Shown piece after piece: positions 1-6,386 of a stretch of 6,930 bases of DNA (position 1 is the first letter of the stretch; every line of letters starts with the position of its first letter). The translations under genes and the position numbers were made by a program. The notes below the pieces were generated by a model. It was not told the origin of the DNA. It made no database searches and saw nothing but the letters and a program-made list of their open reading frames with translations. This DNA is from an uncultured Spirochaetaceae bacterium. GTDB taxonomy: Bacteria > Spirochaetota > Spirochaetia > Treponematales > Treponemataceae. The stretch is from NCBI GenBank assembly GCA_902773215.1, contig CACYDQ010000388.1, positions 1-6,930 on the forward strand. The letters run 5' to 3'.

Positions 1-142
1 AATAGCCTGTCCGCAAAAGAAAAATAGCCTGTCCGCAAAAGAAAAATAGCCTGTCCGCAAAAGAAAAATAGCCTGTCCGCAAGCGAAAAATAGCTTATCC
101 GCAAGAGAAAAATAGCCTATCCGCAAAAGAAAAATAGCTTAT
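1..142. repeat. 22-bp tandem repeat array
   Basis: Six complete head-to-tail 22-bp units start at 1, 23, 45, 67, 89 and 111, and a partial seventh starts at 133. The unit reads AATAGCCTGTCC followed by GCAAAAGAAA. Copies 1-3 are identical. Copies 4-6 carry a few substitutions, confined to the CCTGTCC core and the AAAAG run, and copy 7 decays after ten bases. The array probably continues beyond the left edge. There are no spacers, so it is not CRISPR. The plus strand has TAG in every unit and is closed in all frames. The minus strand has no stop within the unit, so spurious repeat ORFs are likely. A period of 22 bp is about two helical turns, which would suit phased protein binding, but no function is shown. 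Confidence 0.95.
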
Positions 143-206
143 GTACGGAAAAACGCCCGCATCACCGCCCCGGCGTGCTCAGTAGTTCCCTGCCGCTGCG
201 CCCCCC

Positions 207-234
207 TTGACTTTCCGTGCCCTAATGGTAAAAT
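207..234 (+). promoter_or_regulatory. sigma70-type promoter of ilvN
   Basis: TTGACT (207-212), a 16-nt spacer and TAAAAT (229-234) match the -35/-10 consensus well. Transcription would begin near 241, giving a leader of about 22 nt that is just long enough for the Shine-Dalgarno sequence. The leader is too short for a branched-chain amino acid attenuator. The in-frame ATG at 233 overlaps the -10 element, so it cannot be the translation start of this transcript. Confidence 0.7.
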
Positions 235-262
235 GGGGGAAATTTCACAGAGGTACTTGTAT

Positions 263-757
263 ATGGAAGAAAAATATGTCCTGTCCGTCCTGGTGGAGAA
301 CCACGCCGGAGTCCTGAGCCGCGTGTCCGGCCTGTTCAGCCGCCGCGGGTACAACATCGACTCGCTCACTGTCTGCGAGACCTCCGACCCCGCCAAGTCC
401 CGCATGACGATTGTCGTCCGGGGGGACGAGTACATCCTTGAGCAGATAGAGAAGCAGCTGTCCAAGCTGGTGGAGGTCATTTCCATAGAGCACTGCCTGC
501 CTTCCGAGACCTGCCAGCGCGAGATGGCCCTCATAAAGGTCAAGGCGGGCGGTCCCAACCGCGCGGTCATCCTGGAAACCTGTAACATCTTCCGCGCTCA
601 CATCGTCGATGTCGCCGCCGAGTCCCTCATCGTGGAGGCGACGGGCAGCGAGGACAAAATCTCGTCCCTCATCCGCCTGCTGGAGCCCTACGGCATACTT
701 GAGCTGCTCAAGTCCGGCCTCACCGCGATGGACCGCGGCGAGAAGGTGATGAAATAA
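263..757 (+). CDS. ilvN: acetolactate synthase small (regulatory) subunit
   Basis: This is the regulatory subunit of acetolactate (acetohydroxyacid) synthase, the first common enzyme of valine, leucine and isoleucine synthesis. It activates the catalytic subunit and confers valine feedback inhibition in the cytoplasm. The 164-residue length matches the family (E. coli IlvH has 163). Residues 4-77 form an ACT domain with the hallmark stretch NHAGVLSRVSGLFSRRGYNI, followed by DSLTV. Asn13, Gly16 and Asn31 align with the valine-site residues Asn11, Gly14 and Asn29 of IlvH, so feedback control is probably intact. The C-terminal domain ends in the typical MDRGEKVMK. The start at 263 is chosen because AGAGG (249-253) lies 9 nt upstream, and because the earlier in-frame ATG at 233 falls inside the promoter. 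No ilvB or ilvC is adjacent. The upstream side is repeats, and the downstream gene is convergent. Confidence 0.95.
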   Translation: MEEKYVLSVLVENHAGVLSRVSGLFSRRGYNIDSLTVCETSDPAKSRMTIVVRGDEYILEQIEKQLSKLVEVISIEHCLPSETCQREMALIKVKAGGPNRAVILETCNIFRAHIVDVAAESLIVEATGSEDKISSLIRLLEPYGILELLKSGLTAMDRGEKVMK

Positions 758-786
758 GATCTGCGGGCTTTCCGTCCTGCCTTATT
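753..786. terminator. possible hairpin between convergent genes
   Basis: AATAAG (753-758) pairs with CTTATT (781-786). Just inside, GCGGG pairs with CCTGC through one G-U pair, with ATCT bulged on the left arm and an 8-nt loop. The structure spans the stop codons of both ilvN and the convergent minus-strand gene, where a shared terminator is expected. There is no good U-tract on either side, so termination is only suggested by position. Confidence 0.35.
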
Positions 787-1237
787 GCCGGGCGGGGAGC
801 TTGTGCCAGCGTTCGTCCCAGACTTCCCAGGAGCCGCTGCAGAATTCGATTCTGCCCGTGCGGAAGACGCGGGGGCAGAGGGGAAAGAGTTCCTCTCCCT
901 CATATGCACGGCGTGGCAGTTCTGGCAGGGAGGGGAGGGGAGGCTTGCAACCCTCTTCCGGCTTCTCCAGCTCTGCGAACACAATCCTGAGCTCCTGCAC
1001 GGTCCCGTCCGCGTGCGTCAGCCTGACAGGGAAGAAGAACTGCCCCCCATCTTGTTCCGGGGCGGCTATCCGGCAGGACGAGAAGCTTTTCCCCGGTTCG
1101 TCCAAGAGGGCATAGAGGGGAAAGCGGGGAATCAGCAGGCCCTTCCCGCCTGTGGCCTCGGTATAGGAGCTGATGAACGAGCGGGCTGCCCTGGCCAGTG
1201 CCAGGGCCGTGTCCTTTTGTGGCATAAAGGCTTGCAT
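782..1237 (-). CDS. hypothetical protein, 151 aa
   Basis: I do not recognise a family. The 151-residue product begins MQAFMPQKDTALALARAARS and ends WHKLPARQ. It has an amphipathic helical N-terminus, a mixed beta-rich middle, a proline-rich stretch (PPLPSLPELP) and a Trp/Cys-containing tail. There is no signal peptide or membrane segment, so a cytoplasmic location is likely. I favour this strand because its codon use is regular and GC-rich at third positions, like its neighbours, whereas the overlapping plus-strand frame gives an irregular composition. The start at 1237 is preferred because longer in-frame starts run into the divergent gene, and because a -10-like TACACT (1244-1249) sits 6 nt upstream. 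There is no Shine-Dalgarno sequence, so the mRNA may be leaderless. An ATG four codons further in is the alternative start. The gene converges on ilvN with a 24-nt gap. Confidence 0.65.
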   Translation of the reverse strand: MQAFMPQKDTALALARAARSFISSYTEATGGKGLLIPRFPLYALLDEPGKSFSSCRIAAPEQDGGQFFFPVRLTHADGTVQELRIVFAELEKPEEGCKPPLPSLPELPRRAYEGEELFPLCPRVFRTGRIEFCSGSWEVWDERWHKLPARQ

Positions 1238-1243
1238 GGCACG

Positions 1244-1272
1244 AGTGTAGACAAAAAAACCGAAAAACTCTA
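1244..1272 (-). promoter_or_regulatory. candidate promoter for the minus-strand hypothetical gene
   Basis: On the minus strand, TACACT (1244-1249) is preceded by TG one base upstream, as in an extended -10. A weak -35-like TAGAGT (1267-1272) lies 17 nt further up. Predicted initiation falls at or next to the ATG at 1237. This element interleaves with the divergent promoter at 1248-1276. The -35 match is poor, so confidence is moderate. Confidence 0.4.
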
Positions 1273-1276
1273 GTAT
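1248..1276 (+). promoter_or_regulatory. promoter of the HEXXH protein gene; leaderless arrangement
   Basis: TAGACA (1248-1253), a 17-nt A-rich spacer and TAGTAT (1271-1276) form a plausible sigma70-type promoter. The -10 ends only 8 nt before the ATG at 1285, so the transcript should begin within a few bases of the start codon. The intervening bases CTTCCCGT contain no Shine-Dalgarno sequence, which fits a leaderless mRNA. Confidence 0.6.
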
Positions 1277-1284
1277 CTTCCCGT

Positions 1285-3051
1285 ATGAACCGTAGGATTC
1301 TTGAGGCTCTTTTCCTGATTCTCGCCTGCACCCTTTTCCTGGGGGCAAGCTTTCTGATTACCGATAAGTTCATCGCTTCTTCCTCTCCGCTCGGGATGAA
1401 CGGGGAGCGCTTCGTCGCGATGAACTCCCAGTCCGCGCGGGGCAAGATAACCAAGCCTGAGAAAAATTCTTCCTTATATTACCGCTTTACGAACAACCAG
1501 AAAGTGCACCTGCGGCGGGAGATAAAGTCCAACGGCGGCATCTCCCTTGTCGCCGTCATACAGACGATTGACGGCAGCTATGACAAGTCGGCAAAGACCC
1601 TGCCTTTCCAGTTCGGTTTCCTCTACGACAAAGCCTCCTCATCGGGGAACTCGGTCGCACCCGGCAACAACTTCGTTTCCGGCGACTACCTGATGTTCGA
1701 CAATAAGGGCATTGCGTCCTTCCGCCTTTCGGTCAGCGTGGGCAAGGATGGGGTTGTTCCCGCGGGCTTCTTCCTGCACTCCGCCCACCCCTGCAAGATA
1801 GAGAGTGTGTCCTTCTCCAAGGTGATGGTCGGCTGGGACTTTTCCGGTTCCGTTCCCCTCTATGCCTTCAGCGACCGGGGCGGCTCGGTGGAGATACTGG
1901 AGTCGGTTTCCTGTGATTTTACCGATGCGGACCGGCTGTTCAACAGCAGCCTGCTTCCAAAGATTACGGTCAAACTTGCCCCGACGGACGACATCGGCAG
2001 CTGGCAGACGCAGAAGAAGATTCTTTCCCGCTACGGCAGTGAGGAAGTGACGATACGGAGGAGCAAGAAAAACAATACGATGACCCTGCAGCTGGCGGCG
2101 TTCAGCGATCCGTTCGCCAAGCTGGACTTCGGTTCGAGCGATCAGGTTCAGGCCATCCTGCTGGAGGCCAATGACCCGAAGCTTGACGAGCGGACGCAGG
2201 GAGGCGCCCTGTACCCTCTCGTGACTGACCTCGGCATGATAATCGACTGGCCGAAGGACAAGTGGCGGGGGCCGGATTACGAGCTGTTCGAGTGGGAGGA
2301 AGTTCCCCATGTGCTCCTGTTCGACTTTGCGGACTACAAGACACAGGCGGACTTCCTGACCAGGCTCGCTTACTTCGCAGAGAAGACCGGCTACCGGGGG
2401 ACACTGGTCAGCAACGACTTCGTGCGGACCCACCACGGCTACAATGCCCACGACTACAAGGCCAAGGATCTGGCGGCATTCTTCACGGCGGCATCCCTGC
2501 AGGACGTTACCCTGAACGAGCGGGAGTACGTCCTTCGCGACATACTGCTGGCGAACGGTGTTATAGCGGATGCCGGCAACGGAACCTATATGCCGGGGGT
2601 GGGGGCAGTCGTCTCCATCTCCAAGGAGTCCCCTGAATACCTCCGCTGGCAGTTCATCGCCCATGAATGCTGGCACGGCATATATTTTACCTCTCCGGAC
2701 TTCCGTGCCGAGGTTGACACGGTGTACGACGGCTTTGACAGGAAGAGCCTTGAGTTCATACAGGTCTTCTGGGAGACCCAGCCCGGGCTCAACTACGACA
2801 GGGCGGACGACTACCTGATGCGCAACGAGCTGATGGCGTACATCATGCAGCAGTCGCTCCCGAATGTCGCCTCCTATTTTGTCGAGCTGGCCAAGCGGTC
2901 TTCCGTGAATCAGATGGAAGGGCCTCTTGCCGCCTACATCCGGGAGACCGGGGCCGCCGCCTTCGCCGATGCGGGGGAGGAGCTGAACCAGTGGGCGTTC
3001 GACAACTACGGCTTCGCCGCGGGAAGGGTAAACCTCATCTACCGGGAATAA
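1285..3051 (+). CDS. putative membrane-anchored zinc metallopeptidase (HEXXH)
   Basis: The 588-residue protein begins with a basic start (MNRR) and a hydrophobic segment at about residues 5-30, so it is probably anchored in the inner membrane or exported. An early Cys15 (ILAC) faintly resembles a lipobox, but the hydrophobic stretch continues past it, so a lipoprotein is unlikely. Residues 40-300 are beta-rich and unrecognised. The C-terminal part carries HECWH at 460-464, the HEXXH zinc-peptidase signature (His460 and His464 as ligands, Glu461 as general base). The helix RNELMAY with Glu515, 51 residues after His464, is a good candidate for a gluzincin-type third ligand. A histidine-rich stretch at 383-389 precedes it. 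The substrate is unknown. The start is supported by the promoter at 1248-1276 and by the membrane segment, which would be lost from later starts. Peptidase activity is inferred from the motif alone. Confidence 0.8.
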   Translation: MNRRILEALFLILACTLFLGASFLITDKFIASSSPLGMNGERFVAMNSQSARGKITKPEKNSSLYYRFTNNQKVHLRREIKSNGGISLVAVIQTIDGSYDKSAKTLPFQFGFLYDKASSSGNSVAPGNNFVSGDYLMFDNKGIASFRLSVSVGKDGVVPAGFFLHSAHPCKIESVSFSKVMVGWDFSGSVPLYAFSDRGGSVEILESVSCDFTDADRLFNSSLLPKITVKLAPTDDIGSWQTQKKILSRYGSEEVTIRRSKKNNTMTLQLAAFSDPFAKLDFGSSDQVQAILLEANDPKLDERTQGGALYPLVTDLGMIIDWPKDKWRGPDYELFEWEEVPHVLLFDFADYKTQADFLTRLAYFAEKTGYRGTLVSNDFVRTHHGYNAHDYKAKDLAAFFTAASLQDVTLNEREYVLRDILLANGVIADAGNGTYMPGVGAVVSISKESPEYLRWQFIAHECWHGIYFTSPDFRAEVDTVYDGFDRKSLEFIQVFWETQPGLNYDRADDYLMRNELMAYIMQQSLPNVASYFVELAKRSSVNQMEGPLAAYIRETGAAAFADAGEELNQWAFDNYGFAAGRVNLIYRE

Positions 3052-3080
3052 TTGACTAAACGCCATATATTTCGTATAGT
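3052..3080 (+). promoter_or_regulatory. strong promoter giving a leaderless mRNA
   Basis: TTGACT (3052-3057), a 17-nt spacer and TATAGT (3075-3080) form a near-consensus promoter. Exactly 7 nt (AACGGTT) separate the -10 from the ATG at 3088, so the predicted start site coincides with the start codon and there is no room for a Shine-Dalgarno sequence. The -35 starts at the base after the upstream stop codon. An apparent in-frame TTG start at 3052 is really the first three bases of this -35. Confidence 0.8.
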
Positions 3081-3087
3081 AACGGTT

Positions 3088-4617
3088 ATGGCCAGCGGTA
3101 ACTTCATTCAAAATATAATCACATCCTTGTTCAGCGGGGGGGATGACAACGCCATCAAGCGCAAGATGCTCAAGCGGATAGCGAAGAACCTCTCCAAGAC
3201 GAAATACCATTTTTACAAGCCGTCCTCTCACGAGGTTGACCCGAATTTCGCGAAGTTTTTCTACGAGATATACAAGGCCGTTTCGCCAGCCCAGCTGATG
3301 TTCGCGAATACGAACCCCAATTCCATAAAGCGGATAGTCATAGACCTCACCCTGACCGAGGATCAGAAAAAGCTTGCCGAGGCCCTGTCGGAGGAGGAGC
3401 TGAACAAGAAGGGGGCGAACATGCCGCTCCAGCAGCTCACAGAGGAGGCGCGGTCCCAGCTGGAGAAGTTCAGCTCGGAGTTCACGAACGACAAAATACT
3501 GAAGGCCGATAATCTCTATACCAAGCTTATCCTCTTCAAGAACTTTACCCAGTACGATTTCTTCTTCCTGCTCAAGAAGTTCGACGGCTCCATGAAGGAG
3601 CGGAATTTCAACGCCCCGCCCAAGTTCCAGCAGATAGCGGGCTCCTATATCGTCGAGGATATAAAGAACTTCGTCTCTGTGGCCTGGCCGCTGCCCGCCG
3701 ATGACTGGGAAGACGTATTCAAGCTGATGAAGACCCTTAAGGGTGTAGAGCCGATAACCATGAGCACCTGGAAAAAGGTTCTGCAGCGGCTGCGCTACGT
3801 CCGCGAGCAGGGCATACTGGAGATGATGGTTCAGCTGATTACCGAAAACCCGGCCTACAAGGAAGTCGTCAAAGGCGAGGATTACCACATACTCGACGAG
3901 TACATCTCCAACACCCGCAAGACGGTGGACGACATCCTGGGAACGCTCAAGGAGCGGCAGACTGCCGGAAAGGTGGACAACCTCTTGTCCCAGATTTTCG
4001 GCAATACGAGCATAGAGCCCCTCAAGAACTACAACGATACGATGAGCCAGGCTTTCCTGAACAAGAACCTGACGGGCTTCCTGTATTCTGCGCCGCTTTC
4101 TTACCTGAAGCACTTCCTGCTGAACTACGTCAAGAAAGAGGTTCGGGAGCTTTCCGATATCCTCGTTGTCCGCGGTGAGTGGGCGAGCCAGTCCATGTCC
4201 CAGCCGATGAGCGAGTCCTCCCACCAGCTGATGGAGCTTTCCTCCAGGATAACAGCCTTGGACGAGTCCCTGGTGGAGTCCGGGAAGTTCGGTTACAAGC
4301 TCAGGTCGCTGATGCCCAAGCTGGACAGGGATAGGGAGACCAGGAACATCATGGAGATGACCTTGGGCGACGTGAACAACGAGGCCGCCCATATTCTGGG
4401 GATTGCCAAGCAGAACATCATCGTCTTTGACAAGAACCTCAAGATGCTTCTTGAGGATTTCGTCAAGCCCCATCCCGATGTCATGCGTAACTGGAAGGAT
4501 TTGGACCGCTTTGCCGAAGGCAAGCTCAAGCAGAAGGGTGTGGAGGTCTATAAGAAGCTCTATAACTTCATCTCCCTGCTGCAGAACTTCAACATCTCGA
4601 TTTCTGAAGCGGGCTGA
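3088..4617 (+). CDS. conserved spirochaetal protein of unknown function, 509 aa
   Basis: The function is unknown. The protein has 509 residues counted from MASGNFIQN. It lacks a signal peptide or convincing membrane segment, is rich in Lys, Glu and Leu, and reads as almost entirely alpha-helical, so it is probably cytoplasmic. Helices such as LTEDQKKLAEALSEEELNKK (about residues 89-108), followed by a long charged segment, could form coiled coils. No catalytic motif or nucleotide-binding loop is visible. It resembles conserved Treponema hypotheticals, possibly the family Pfam lists as DUF5312, but that is memory and unchecked. The start at 3088 is chosen over the in-frame TTG at 3052 because the TTG lies in the -35 of a near-consensus promoter. 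It follows the HEXXH gene by 36 nt but has its own promoter. It ends 14 nt before a strong terminator. Confidence 0.85.
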   Translation: MASGNFIQNIITSLFSGGDDNAIKRKMLKRIAKNLSKTKYHFYKPSSHEVDPNFAKFFYEIYKAVSPAQLMFANTNPNSIKRIVIDLTLTEDQKKLAEALSEEELNKKGANMPLQQLTEEARSQLEKFSSEFTNDKILKADNLYTKLILFKNFTQYDFFFLLKKFDGSMKERNFNAPPKFQQIAGSYIVEDIKNFVSVAWPLPADDWEDVFKLMKTLKGVEPITMSTWKKVLQRLRYVREQGILEMMVQLITENPAYKEVVKGEDYHILDEYISNTRKTVDDILGTLKERQTAGKVDNLLSQIFGNTSIEPLKNYNDTMSQAFLNKNLTGFLYSAPLSYLKHFLLNYVKKEVRELSDILVVRGEWASQSMSQPMSESSHQLMELSSRITALDESLVESGKFGYKLRSLMPKLDRDRETRNIMEMTLGDVNNEAAHILGIAKQNIIVFDKNLKMLLEDFVKPHPDVMRNWKDLDRFAEGKLKQKGVEVYKKLYNFISLLQNFNISISEAG

Positions 4618-4631
4618 TTCGCCTCGAGAAT

Positions 4632-4665
4632 AAAAAAAAGACCGGCTGTGTGCCGGTCTTTTTTT
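4632..4665. terminator. bidirectional intrinsic terminator
   Basis: GACCGGC (4640-4646) and GCCGGTC (4652-4658) form a perfect 7-bp GC-rich stem with a 5-nt loop. It is flanked by an eight-A run on the left and a seven-T run on the right. It works in both orientations and sits between the convergent genes ending at 4617 (plus) and 4690 (minus), so it probably terminates both. Confidence 0.95.
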
Positions 4666-4689
4666 GTGCCGGGGGTGAGCCCTGTTCCG

Positions 4690-6240
4690 TTACTTCACCT
4701 GATAGACCCAGAGGCCTTCGTAGTGATGGCCGTCTTTGGATCCGAAGACGCTGACTGACGTGAACGCCGTCTTTTCATCTTTGGGGGCGAGGTCTTTGCC
4801 CAGTGTGTAATCCCCGGCAAAGTTCCCGTTGCTGCCCTTCGTGAGCTTCTTGAGCTCGCCGCCGTTGGCTGACACGGCGACGGCCTTGTAATCGCCCGTT
4901 GCGACCTCGAAGTGGACGGCATCGCCGTTTTTGATTGTGCCTGCGACCGGGGAGACCAGCGCGGTGTTCTGGCAGAGGGTGTACTCCGTGTAGGCGGTCG
5001 GATACTTGATTACGTTGCCTCCGAAGCCCGTGTACACGCCGTCGCTGCGTATGTCAAAGCGGAGGACTTCTTCCATGGAGGCGGCGGAAAGTTTGAGCGC
5101 GCGGAAGACCTTCTTGACGTTCTCGTTGCGGGTCTCGTCGAACAAATCCTCCTTGAGGTAGTAGCGTCTGTTATGGGCAACCTTGAAGTAGGAGTCGGTC
5201 AGGCTCTTGAGTTCATCCTTCGTGATTGCGCCGGAGGAGGCGAGTTTCTTTGCCTTCGGCAGGATGTTGCCGTCGAAGTCCGCATCCGAGAAGAACCAGG
5301 GGTAGGTCTCCTCGTCTGAGTGGCAGGCGTAGACGAAGGCCTGGTACTCCTTGGCCGTCGGAACGTCAAACGAAATGGAGAGCTTGTTGCCCGTGCGGCT
5401 TATCCAGGTGGCGTTGTCGGCCTTTACCATCGTGACCTTCTCGCAGATTCCTCCCAGAACGGAGACGTTGGGGCTTGCGAGCCTGAAGTCATAGGTGACG
5501 GGGCCGGAGATGGTCGTCCGGTAGTCCGGCACGCTTCCGTCAAAGCTGAAGCCGTACTGGAAGAAGACGCCGGGAACATAGGGCTCAAGCTTGAACTGCT
5601 CTTTGTTGATGAGCCGGGAGCTGTCAACGTACTGGTGCGATGAGTCTTCCGGCAGGTGCGAGTAGAGGAACTGCTCCGGGCTGAGGAAGAGCCACTGGGT
5701 GGAGTAGCGCTTGACGAAGGTCCTCTGCTCCAGTGAACCGCAGTCCAGCGTTACGTCCACGAGTTTCCAGCTGCTGCCGATTTTGACCGCGTTCCAGACG
5801 TGGTTGGGGTCATCGGGGATGGAGTCCCCGTAGCCGAACCCCTTGAACCAGCCCTTGATGGTCACGCTCTCCACACCCGCGAGGGAACACATCTTGTTGA
5901 AGAGGTCCACATAGCCGGGGGCGAGGGATTTTTTGCCCTTCAGGACGGACTCCCAGTCCTGCTTCTTGACCTTGCCGGAGAAGTACATGTCGGCGTCGTA
6001 GGCGATGTTGTCGCAGATCCAGTCGTGGATGACCCTGACCTTCAGGCTGTCGTCGGCAAGTCCTTCCGTCAGGTTCGTTACCAGGGCCTGCACGTTTTTC
6101 TTGGGGCTCTGGGTGACGCTCGCGCTTATGTCGGCGGGAACGCTCCTGACCCGGGAATTCATCGTTTCGCGGGCTGAGAGGCCGAACGAGGAAAGTGCCG
6201 CCAGAAGCAGGCACAAAAGAATCTTGTTCGTGTGTTTCAT
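4690..6240 (-). CDS. exported transglutaminase-like protein lacking the catalytic Cys
   Basis: The 516-residue protein begins with a Sec signal peptide (MKHTNKILLCLLLAALSSFG, then LSA) with likely cleavage after Ala23. A transglutaminase-like domain of the kyphoscoliosis-peptidase/Cyk3 type follows. Its marks are VRVIHDWICDNIAYD (68-82), SLAPGYVDLFNKMCSLAG (105-122), NHVWNAVKIG (146-155), WKLVDVTLDCG (158-168) and a downstream WLFLSPEQFLYSHLPED segment typical of that group. His147 and Asp162 of the triad are present. The position normally held by cysteine (GVCxGY) is Ala107 (GCC codon), so it is probably a non-catalytic binding protein. The rest, about 230-516, is beta-rich and unrecognised. 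The start at 6240 is chosen over an ATG at 6312 because of AGGAG (6246-6250) 5 nt upstream and the signal peptide. It is transcribed towards the terminator at 4632-4665. Confidence 0.85.
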   Translation of the reverse strand: MKHTNKILLCLLLAALSSFGLSARETMNSRVRSVPADISASVTQSPKKNVQALVTNLTEGLADDSLKVRVIHDWICDNIAYDADMYFSGKVKKQDWESVLKGKKSLAPGYVDLFNKMCSLAGVESVTIKGWFKGFGYGDSIPDDPNHVWNAVKIGSSWKLVDVTLDCGSLEQRTFVKRYSTQWLFLSPEQFLYSHLPEDSSHQYVDSSRLINKEQFKLEPYVPGVFFQYGFSFDGSVPDYRTTISGPVTYDFRLASPNVSVLGGICEKVTMVKADNATWISRTGNKLSISFDVPTAKEYQAFVYACHSDEETYPWFFSDADFDGNILPKAKKLASSGAITKDELKSLTDSYFKVAHNRRYYLKEDLFDETRNENVKKVFRALKLSAASMEEVLRFDIRSDGVYTGFGGNVIKYPTAYTEYTLCQNTALVSPVAGTIKNGDAVHFEVATGDYKAVAVSANGGELKKLTKGSNGNFAGDYTLGKDLAPKDEKTAFTSVSVFGSKDGHHYEGLWVYQVK

Positions 6241-6267
6241 TTTGACTCCTGTTATCCGTATGTATTT

Positions 6268-6300
6268 ACAGTGTACGTTACTGTGTACCAGTGTACTATA
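6268..6300 (-). promoter_or_regulatory. candidate promoter/operator with repeated GTGTAC motif
   Basis: On the minus strand, TATAGT (6295-6300) is a possible -10, with initiation near 6288; I find no good -35. Around and just downstream of the predicted start, the motif GTGTAC (plus strand) occurs at 6271-6276, 6283-6288 and 6291-6296. The longer CAGTGTAC occurs at 6269 and 6289, exactly 20 bp apart. ACAGT (6268-6272) and ACTGT (6280-6284) also form an inverted repeat. The layout fits a repressor site or a small 5' UTR hairpin controlling the transglutaminase-like gene. Confidence 0.4.
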
Positions 6301-6338
6301 GAAGAGAAACAAAGAAAAGAAGGAAAGGTTATAGGCAT

Positions 6339-6361
6339 AAAAAAAGACCCTGCGGGGGCCT
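6339..6361 (-). terminator. terminator after the SRP RNA and tRNA cluster
   Basis: On the minus strand, AGGCCC (6356-6361) pairs with GGGTCT (6345-6350) with one G-U pair and a 5-nt loop, followed at once by a U-run (6339-6344). It lies 25 nt past the end of the SRP RNA and upstream of the next minus-strand gene, as expected for the end of the stable-RNA transcript. Confidence 0.75.
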
Positions 6362-6386
6362 GTTTTTCATGCTGCTGATAAGAAAA

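Noticed and set aside
1..142. CRISPR array
   Set aside because: The units are directly abutting, with no unique spacers between them.
785..1273. Plus-strand open frame opposite the 151-aa minus-strand gene
   Set aside because: Its composition is irregular, it has no ribosome binding site and it overlaps the promoter of the next gene. The minus-strand frame reads as a more natural protein.
1325..1333. Lipobox (ILAC) at Cys15 of the HEXXH protein
   Set aside because: The hydrophobic segment continues about 15 residues past the cysteine and an acidic residue lies in the would-be signal core, so a membrane anchor is more likely than lipidation.
3052..3087. In-frame TTG start adding 12 codons to the 509-aa protein
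   Set aside because: These bases are the -35, spacer and -10 of a near-consensus promoter, and no Shine-Dalgarno sequence precedes the TTG.
1639..4473. 944-codon open frame on the minus strand
   Set aside because: It is antisense to two well-supported plus-strand genes and runs through their intergenic promoter. Its translation is a Leu/Val/Gly/Arg-rich shadow without domain motifs, as GC-rich coding DNA often produces.
6241..6312. ATG start 24 codons upstream of the transglutaminase-like gene
   Set aside because: It would bury the signal peptide and lies upstream of the likely transcription start. The ATG at 6240 has AGGAG at the right distance.
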